Below, one piece after another: positions 57,391 to 64,000 of a stretch of DNA of 64,000 nt. The notes beneath the pieces were generated by a model. It worked only from the letters and a program-made list of their open reading frames with translations. It was not told where the DNA came from and ran no database searches. The stretch covers positions 62,001 through 126,000 of the forward strand of contig JAMYHX010000061.1 of the NCBI GenBank assembly GCA_025529335.1. The letters are read 5' to 3'. A program made the translations under genes and the position numbers. The DNA is from Rhizopus sp. PT2906. Taxonomy: Eukaryota; Mucoromycota; Mucoromycetes; Mucorales; Rhizopodaceae. The first letter of the stretch is position 1. Each line of letters begins with the position of its first letter.

Positions 57391-58418
57391 GTTGCATTTT
57401 CTGGTGCTGTATTCCAAATATGGCAAGTTTCAGTTTTCCATTGGATTCAAACTCATACAGTTTACCAAATTGGCCTATTCCATTCTAGGCTTAATGCCTT
57501 TTTTTTTTTACATTTACTGCTTTCAATTGTAATCCATAATAATCAATAATGATTGTAATCATTAACTGGCTTCTTCTTCTACTTTGCAATGCCCACCGAG
57601 ATGGGTCAATATTTATAAATAGCAGAGCACTTGCAGAAGGAGAGTACGCTGATAGCCTTTCTGTATGAATTTATAAAGTGCTTTATGTTTATGCATCTCT
57701 TTCTTTCCTCTTTTCATTTATCAGCTACTAGCCATATATTCACGTTAATGATCTGCTGATGTCTATGATTTTTCCTAAATATGTGGCTCATCAATCCTTT
57801 TTTGTAAGGTTAAACCTTAATATATGTTTACAAACCTTTTATATGCTATTGATCACACATCGTAAGAAGTAATGGTAAGCAAAATAAACAAATATACAAT
57901 TTATTAGTTAATTACTAAAAAAGTAACTGTAATAGCCACTGATCTGCTGACGGCGTTAATACGCATGAAGACAAGTTTATTGACATTCTCCTTTCCTTAT
58001 AGTGACACTTTTGTCTTGTAAAGATATGTTACATAAAATGAAATCAGCTATAATTAAACTTGGATGATTGAGAGTGATGGCTTTGGACTAAAAGCGCCTT
58101 TATTGATTGTCTGACTAACTAAAGGAATTTCATTATTCAGAAAATGAAAAAAAAAAAAAACGTGTCTTTAGCACTAATATCTTTGGACTGGCGCATCCGC
58201 TTACTTGAATTGGAATCAGTCCGCTCTAATTGGCACCAGAGTTCATACTGGCCTGCTTGTACCACATCCCCCTTTTTTATGCTTTACCCTGATTCTTTTT
58301 TTTTTGATGTTCCTTTGATTTCATTCTCAGCTTTATTGCTCGCTTTTAACCCAGCAGTAAAATTCATCCCTCTCTCTCTCTCTCACTCTCAATCTCACTC
58401 TCTTTCTCTCCTTATTGA
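57391..58418. other. Upstream region of the MAPK gene, no gene seen
   Basis: About 1 kb without a supported frame. A (CT)n tract at about 58370-58384 and further CT-rich sequence reach almost to the start codon at 58419, as in other strongly transcribed genes of this window. Confidence 0.5.
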
Positions 58419-59985
58419 ATGTCTCGAAGAGAAGAGATTGCTGCCCGCCTCAAACACTTTAATGGCGGTGACCAATATGATGTAGTAGATATAGTTGGTG
58501 AAGGTGCTTATGGTGTTGTTTGGTAAATACGCTTCTATTCTTCACGCTTCATTTATATAATATTATATATAGCTCGGCTGTTCATAAACCTACAGGTCAA
58601 ATGGTAGCCATCAAGCGTATTTTACCCTTTGATCATGCCATGTTTTGCTTGAGAACACTTCGCGAAATTAAGTTGTTAAAGTACTTTAACCATGAAAACG
58701 TAAACATTTACTTGCTCCATCTTTGTTAAATGAAACAACTAACTTTCTTTATAGATTATCTCCATTCTTGACATCATGAAACCAAAATCTATTGAGGACT
58801 TTACAGAAGTGTAAGAAGAACAATAGCAAACCACTATTCATATTATTAATCTTTTAAACTTGATAGATATCTCATTCAGGAACTAATGGAAACTGACATG
58901 CACCGTGTCATTCGTACACAAGACCTGTCAGACGATCATTGTCAATATTTCACTTATCAAACACTTCGAGCATTAAAGGCGATGCACTCAGCTAATGTGC
59001 TTCACCGTGATTTGAAACCATCAAACCTGTTGCTTAATGCCAACTGTGATTTAAAGGTAACTTCTGAATGCGCACAGATATACAATGCAGTAATAGTAGT
59101 AATATGAATGGGGGAATAGATTTGTGACTTGGGTTTAGCAAGATCATCTAATTCAGCAGATGAAAACAGTGGTTTCATGACAGAATATGTCGCCACCCGT
59201 TGGTATCGAGCACCTGAGATCATGCTTACATTTAAGGAATATACAAAGGCCATTGATGTTTGGTCAGTGGGTTGCATATTAGCAGAAATGCTCAGTGGTA
59301 AACCATTGTTTCCTGGTCGAGACTATCATCATCAATTAACTTTAATTTTGGATGTACTCGGTACACCCACCATGGATGATTTCTATGGAATCAAGAGTCG
59401 TCGAGTAAGTGAATATATGGATAGTGTGGGAATGGTATGTGACTCATCGTATTGGCACTTAGGCTAGAGACTATATTCGTAGCTTACCTTTCAAAAAGAG
59501 GATTCCATTCTCAAGATTGCTTCCTAATGCAAACCCGCTGGGTATTTAGATACATTACACGTATATGAATGATAAATAATAGCTCATTAATCTTATTATT
59601 ATTAGCTGTTGATTTACTTGAAAAACTATTGACATTCAATCCAGAAAAAAGAATAACAGTTGAAGAAGCATTAAAGCATCCATACCTTGAACCAGTAAGT
59701 TGACATTACAAAATAAAAGCATTCTTATTGACCCTCTTGATGTTAGTATCATGATCCTGATGATGAGGTAAAACAAAAACAAAAGGTAGATCCTATAGTT
59801 ATATGCTGACTATTTTGAAATAGCCTGATGCACCTCCTATTCCAGACAGTTTCTTTGATTTTGATAGATATAAGGAACAACTTACCAAAGAGCAACTCAA
59901 ACGTAAGTTACCCTAATTCATTCAAGATGTGTAATATTAATATTTAATTATATTAGAAATGTTGTTTGATGAAATTGCCCACTAA
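58419..59985 (+). CDS. Fus3/Kss1-type mitogen-activated protein kinase
   Basis: Ten exons (58419-58522, 58573-58699, 58755-58810, 58867-59056, 59120-59404, 59463-59541, 59606-59694, 59747-59767, 59824-59902, 59957-59985) give 352 residues. Motifs: GEGAYGVVCSA, VAIKRILPFDH, HRDLKPSNLLLN, CDLGLARS, the TEY activation lip in GFMTEYVATRWYRAPE, and IDVWSVGCILAEML. The acidic docking stretch YHDPDDEPDAPP follows FNPEKRITVEEALKHPYLE. This is the pheromone/filamentation MAPK class (Fus3, Kss1, Pmk1, Ubc3). Exon 8 is only 21 bases and encodes YHDPDDE, inside the common-docking region. Confidence 0.95.
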
Positions 59986-60328
59986 AAAAGCAGAAAAAAA
60001 ACCCCCAAAAAAAGAAGCATATCATATATGAACCAACATCCATATATACCGAACTGATAACAAATAAATACTCTAAATGTAACACCCCTTCTACTTTTTT
60101 TTCTTTTGCAATATCCCTCATAAATCATCTATTTCTTCACTCCCGATGTAACTTGAAAGCAAGTATACCAACGAAAAAGAATAATGATATATAGACACAT
60201 TTTATTCATGTATTTTTTTTTTCTTTTTGAGAGCTTTGTTTTTCTAAAAGAATGAAACAGTATTATACAATAAGGGATACAGACACACACACACATACAC
60301 ACACACAAAGAGAGAGCGCGAAGGGGTT
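59986..60328. other. Convergent 3' region of MAPK and EF-Tu genes
   Basis: The two genes end here, facing each other. A (CA)n-type run lies at about 60281-60307. No gene was seen, and both polyadenylation regions are presumably here. Confidence 0.5.
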
Positions 60329-61972
60329 TTATTCCAAGATCTTGGTAACAATACCAGTACCAACGGTCTTACCACCTTCACGAATAGTGAAACGTTGACC
60401 TTCTTCAAGAGCAACATCATGAACAAGTTCACATTGCAATTCAACATTGTCACCAGGCATAATGAGCTTCTCTTCGGGGTTTTCAGTACCTTCAGGATGT
60501 TGAAGACTGACGGTGACATCAGTGGTACGAACGAACATTTGAGGACGGTAGTTGTTGACAAAAGGAGTGTGACGACCACCTTCTTCCTTGGTCAAGACAT
60601 ACAATTGAGCCATGAACTTCTTGTGGGATCTAACAGTACCAGGGGCACAGAGGACTTGACCACGACGGATTTGTTCACGCTTGATACCACGTAAGAGAGC
60701 ACCCATGTTGTCACCAGCTTCACCACGGTCCAATTCTTTACGGAACATTTCAATACCGGTAAGGGTGGTCTTGATGGTAGGTCCCATACCAACAATTTCA
60801 ACTTCGCTGTTCTTGGTGATAACACCACGTTCAACACGACCGGTGGCAACAGTACCACGACCGGAAATAGAAAAGACGTCTTCAATAGGCATCAAGAAGG
60901 GCTTATCCAAATCTCTGACAGGTGTAGGAATGTGAGCATCAACAGCGTCCATCAACTCACGGACTCTCTTTTCACCAATCTCGGGGTCACGACCTTCGAG
61001 AGCAGCAAGAGCAGAACCCTTGATGATGGGTGTGTTTTCACCGTCGAAACCGTATTCGGACAAAAGATCACGCATTTCCATTTCGACAAGTTCAAGCATT
61101 TCAGGATCATCGACCTGATCAACCTTGTTGACAAAGACAACCAAGCTTTGAACACCAACTTGACGGGCCAACAACAAGTGTTCACGAGTTTGAGGCATTT
61201 GACCGTCAGTGGCAGAGACAAGAATGATAGCACCATCCATCTAATGTATTGTTTAGAACCACTTTCTTCACTATAAAATCCATTATTTTTACCTGAGCAG
61301 CACCAGTGATCATGTTCTTGATATAATCGGCGTGACCAGGACAGTCGACGTGAGCATAGTGACGGTTCTTGGTTTCATATTCAACGTGAGCGGTAGAGAT
61401 GGTAATACCACGAGCCTTTTCCTCAGGGGCTTTATCGATCTGACTGTAGTCTCTGAACTCAGCGCCACCATCTGAAGCCAAGACCTTGGTGATGGCAGCA
61501 GTCAAGGTAGTCTTACCGTGATCAACGTGACCAATGGTACCAATGTTGACGTGAGGCTTAGCACGAGAGAACTTTCCTCCAGCATCAGAGGCCATACCAC
61601 GACGACCTTGAATAGATGTTAATACTGTATATACACATGTATAAAGGGCTAACTTACCAAAGAACATCAAACGGGAAGGAGCGGATGAGACGTAGGCTTC
61701 CTTGAGAAGATTAGCAGTCTATAGAATGATGTAAAAGGTAAGTCAAGTTTATCTTTACTTTTATTGAGTTGATCATTACAAGTCTGTTGCCAGAAGCAAG
61801 GGCCATACGAGTAGAGATCCAAGCTAAGTTCAAATGTCAATGATGGAAATTATGGGTAAAATGAATTCGGTATTATACCTGTCTTGGAAGCAGAGGAAGT
61901 AATGCATCTGCGAGAGGCAACACGAGAGGCAGGAAGTACGACCTTGTTAGCTGCTGTCTTCAAAGAGAACAT
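60329..61972 (-). CDS. TUF1: Mitochondrial translation elongation factor Tu
   Basis: Exons 61972-61879, 61823-61780, 61718-61658, 61606-61293 and 61240-60329 give 474 residues. The first 60 residues form a basic, Ser/Ala-rich targeting peptide spread over three short exons. The mature protein starts near KPHVNIGTIGHVDHGKT. GTPase motifs are GHVDHGKT, the effector EKARGITIS, DCPGHADY and NKVD. Domains 2 and 3 are complete (GRGTVATGRVERG, RPQMFVRTTDVTV), ending GIVTKILE. It delivers aminoacyl-tRNA to mitochondrial ribosomes. Intron 3 was closed at the CAAG acceptor (51 bases), because the nearer CAG would leave a 33-base intron. Confidence 0.96.
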
Positions 61973-62176
61973 GGTTATTTTTGTTCAAAAAAAGAGGAAG
62001 GTGTCAAAAATCCAGCCTCCTTTTTTTTTAAAAAAAACAACCCCCGGCTCTGTGTTTTAAAAAAATGGCTCAGACAAGTCACTAATGTCAAATCATCTTC
62101 AACCCCTTCTATATGTCTCTTTTTTATTGAGTTAAAAAACAATAAATACTATTTACACTTCTATTAAAAAACAAAA

Positions 62177-62586
62177 TTATAGTTTTCCTTGTTCTCTTAA
62201 TTCTCTCTTTTCTTCTTCAGATAAGCTCCAGAAATTTCTTTTCTTTTCTTCAAACCAGCTTCGAACCTGAGATAACCATTAATATTATGTTGACATGAGT
62301 GTCTATTTACTTACAGGAGTAAAGCAATGTTTCTCTGGTCCAAAATCAGCAAATAAAACAATATATCCAGTCAATGCTAGAAAGAAAAGGAAAAAAAAAG
62401 TTACTTTCACTTGACAACATAACTTGGAGTGATATTACAAACTGAAAGTACCCAGGACAACACTTGGATTTGTCTGGCTCTCGGTGTAGGTGCCATAGCA
62501 TTTGGCATTTCTAATCTTCTCTTGACACGATCTTGTAATTGCTCGGTAGAAACTGGCTGATTATATAAAGTCCAATGTGGTCTCAT
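62177..62586 (-). CDS. Small single-span membrane protein, unknown
   Basis: Exons 62586-62439, 62376-62315 and 62266-62177 give 99 residues with all phases closing. A basic N-terminal half (VKRRLEMPNAMAPTPRARQ) leads to a hydrophobic span (VLSWVLSVSLTGYIVLFADF). The C-terminus is charged (VRSWFEEKKRNFWSLSEEEK, then RELREQGKL). The design, and its place next to EF-Tu, suggest a mitochondrial inner-membrane factor, but I cannot name a family. Part of the first exon's upstream frame is hydrophobic; the ATG at 62586 gives the simpler start. Confidence 0.6.
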
Positions 62587-62936
62587 GTTGAGAGGAAATA
62601 GAAAAAGGAAAGCTATTTGAAGTGGAAATAGAGTACGCAAATTTCATTTGACGTTGAGTTTTATTTTGCAATGTCCACTATAGTAGTCACTTGTACAGTC
62701 CCTGAAGTTGTCAAGGTTACGTATCTTTTTCATTATGAAGGACAAAGCAAAAAAGAAAAAAGTCGACTAGAAAGTACAGAAATGACATTAAGCTAATAAC
62801 CACACTGTTACATATCCTACCGAGAATCAAGCTTGAATTGGTTAAAGAAGACCGCCTGCATCTATTGGTTTTGAAGAGTAAAACCATCTTTCGTTTTCCG
62901 CAGCAATGCTAGTCACAATTCGAGATGGCGAAAAAG

Positions 62937-62943
62937 TATAAAA
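62937..62943 (+). promoter_or_regulatory. TATA box of the U2 snRNA gene
   Basis: TATAAAA lies about 35-41 bases upstream of the inferred U2 5' end, in the expected position for a TATA-directed snRNA promoter. No other element was identified. Confidence 0.6.
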
Positions 62944-62977
62944 AGGCGAGCAAAAGGCAGAAATCATTTTTTTCCTT

Positions 62978-63165
62978 ATCCTCTCAGGCCTTTTGGCTAA
63001 GATCAAGTGTAGTATCTGTTCTTTATAGTTTAACAACTATAATGAGGGACATTGTCCCTCTCGTTGTTAATCTAATTTTTCCCGCCGGGAATTCAGAGCT
63101 CTGGCTTGCTATCTCTGAATTCCACAGGTGTCCCTTGCCTGACACTACCTGCAAGGTGACGCCGA
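62978..63165 (+). ncRNA. U2: U2 spliceosomal snRNA
   Basis: The 5' part matches the near-invariant U2 core: CTCAGGCCTTTTGGCTAAGA, then TCAAGTGTAGTATCTGTTC, which holds the branch-point pairing GTAGTA (63009-63014). Stem IIa/b candidates follow, such as GAGGGACATTGTCCCTC. An Sm-like AATTTTT is at 63074-63080. Stem III is a strong hairpin, GGAATTCAGAG pairing with CTCTGAATTCC. A last stem is CAGGTGTC with GACACTACCTG. U2 pairs with intron branch points in the spliceosome. The 3' end is estimated to within about 10-15 bases. Confidence 0.93.
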
Positions 63166-63309
63166 ACTTTTTATACATATTATAAATGAAAAACAAAGAA
63201 GCAAAAAAAGGGAAGAATCAAAATGGAGGCAAAAGGAGCGGACAATGAATGTGTAAGCCACAATTAATACGATTAAGAATAATTTTATTTATTAAGAAGT
63301 ACAGATTTA

Positions 63310-63335
63310 ATAATCGGCCCATTTGGGCTGATTAT
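63310..63335. repeat. 26-bp palindrome with GGCCCA core, copy 1
   Basis: ATAATCGGCCCA and TGGGCTGATTAT face each other around TT. All 12 pairs fit, one as a G-T wobble. The inner 19 bases recur at 63500-63518. It lies 145 bases beyond the U2 gene. Confidence 0.8.
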
Positions 63336-63499
63336 AAAATAATATTTTGATCAGATAAAAAATCATTTGCTGCTGCTATCCGTTTCACCACGTATTATTA
63401 GACATATATTCTGCCTATAGATGAGTTTTTATAAAGAAGTGAGCACGTTTGTCTCATAACCATATCGTTTTGAAGTTGGTCGGTTTTTCAAAAATATCA

Positions 63500-63518
63500 A
63501 TCGGCCCATTTGGGCTGA
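63500..63518. repeat. GGCCCA hairpin, copy 2
   Basis: Exact repeat of the 19-base core ATCGGCCCATTTGGGCTGA found at 63313-63331, same orientation, 187 bases apart. Here the immediate flanks are not palindromic, although TTGGTC (about 63476-63481) and GACCAA just after the core could form an outer stem. Confidence 0.8.
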
Positions 63519-63683
63519 CCAAATCTTGTTAATAATTTTAATGACCGGTGAGCACATAGCATTTTCATGCTGTACTGCCCCAGTCAGATCGCAGTGTGTA
63601 GGAATGAAAAAACCCTTTTGGGATTAAAGGGAAAATGTAAAAGTATTATGTATTAGAGATGATAGTTAACTATCTGAAAATTT
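63519..63683. other. Unassigned sequence
   Basis: No gene was recognised. Short self-complementary words (GCATTTTCATGC; CCCTTTTGGG next to TAAAGGG) suggest structure, but no known RNA family is apparent. Confidence 0.3.
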
Positions 63684-63945
63684 TTATTGAATGTAACGAA
63701 GATGTTTAACGAAGGGTTCACCAAGATGATTTGAAGCTTCAGGAAACTGAGAGTGAGCTAAGTGGTCTATTTCGAGTAATATTGCACATATGGAAGACCA
63801 ACGAATGAGCCAGGCATCAATTGATTTCCTCGCTTTTTTGGTAAGGAGTGTTGGTGGTAAGAGGTTCAAAAGATAGGAATGTGGGTCGTCAATAGATTTG
63901 GGCATCTGGAGACGGTTGCCACAAATAATACAGGATTTTTGTCTT
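63684..63945 (-). CDS. 3' exon of a zinc-knuckle ORF, runs toward the window edge
   Basis: A minus-strand frame ends at the TAA at 63684-63686. It contains QKSCIICGNRL (CX2C), then SIDDPHSYLLNLLPPTLLTK and SIDAWLIRWSSICAILLEID. The frame is closed upstream by a stop at about 63954, after a plausible AAG acceptor at 63946, so this is probably a terminal exon whose earlier exons lie beyond 64000. Similar tails occur, from memory, in Mucoralean element-derived ORFs. No function is assigned. Confidence 0.4.
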
Positions 63946-64000
63946 AATTGTTACGACTTGTAAATAAATTTGACACTTTTTACTTTGGACAAACTACGTA

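Noticed and set aside
60395..61276. Plus-strand frames of 84-114 codons within the EF-Tu gene
   Set aside because: Antisense shadows caused by the strong codon bias of a highly expressed gene.
61625..61657. A 33-base intron in the EF-Tu gene
   Set aside because: The CAAG acceptor 18 bases later gives a normal 51-base intron and a better protein joint (FFGRRGMAS).
1..64000. CRISPR arrays, bacterial operons, prophage or plasmid functions
   Set aside because: No regularly spaced direct repeats, Shine-Dalgarno spaced gene sets or phage genes; the window is eukaryotic with spliced genes throughout.
1..64000. tRNA genes
   Set aside because: I looked for B-box-like GGTTCRANNCC words and found only ones inside coding exons, for example near 45183-45195 on the minus strand.

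Overview
The window reads as nuclear DNA of a filamentous fungus, most likely a member of Mucorales (Mucoromycota). It is AT-rich, the genes are compact, and most are cut by GT-AG introns of about 45-65 bases. Pyrimidine-rich or poly-T tracts lie just before many start codons. Protein resemblances (a white-collar-1/MadA-type photoreceptor, a Fus3/Kss1-type MAPK, a BtuF-like surface protein, Tc1/mariner debris) fit that group. All gene models below were assembled by hand by joining open reading frames across splice sites and checking that phases close. The protein families are recalled from memory, not searched.

Layout. 0.5-1.7 kb: an HP1-type chromodomain protein. 2.2-3.3 kb: a decayed mobile-element-type ORF and a dispersed repeat. 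4.1-9.7 kb: a multi-span Golgi-type membrane protein (UPF0658), a RAX1-like RGS membrane protein, a doubtful small gene, CMC2, and an RRM protein with two MLLE-like domains. 10.1-12.6 kb: ATG1 kinase. 13.9-17.6 kb: a Gln-rich Zn2Cys6 regulator inside a 258-bp, nearly perfect inverted repeat, with a possible micro-gene of about 50 codons. 17.7-25.6 kb: pyrroline-5-carboxylate reductase, an ARF6-like GTPase, a HAL/NPR1-family kinase, SDHAF2 and a 973-residue unknown protein. 26.7-31.6 kb: an ER cyclophilin, the ubiquitin E1 UBA1 and a small acidic membrane protein. 33.1-41.7 kb: a Cdc15/SepH-group kinase with calponin-homology and C1-like domains, a secreted PLC-like phosphodiesterase, an Stm1/SERBP1 ribosome-binding protein and two tandem dual-specificity phosphatases. 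43-51.3 kb: a BtuF-like surface protein, a MyTH4-RhoGAP and a Rom2-type RhoGEF. 53-56.7 kb: a WC-1/MadA photoreceptor with a decayed Tc1 element 117 bp before its start codon. 57.1-57.4 kb: a second copy of the dispersed repeat. 58.4-64 kb: a Fus3/Kss1-type MAPK, mitochondrial EF-Tu, a small membrane protein, the U2 snRNA gene with a TATA box, two copies of a GGCCCA hairpin, and the edge of a zinc-knuckle ORF.

The genes are mostly housekeeping and signalling. Several fall under polarity and cell wall or septum control (RAX1, ARF6-like, SepH-like kinase, RhoGAP, RhoGEF, MAPK, MAPK phosphatase-like DSPs). Nothing suggests a metabolic cluster. The most unusual items are the CH-kinase-C1 architecture, the one-RRM/two-MLLE protein, the large inverted repeat around the Zn2Cys6 gene, the transposon relic in the photoreceptor promoter, and a few unassigned multi-exon micro-genes.
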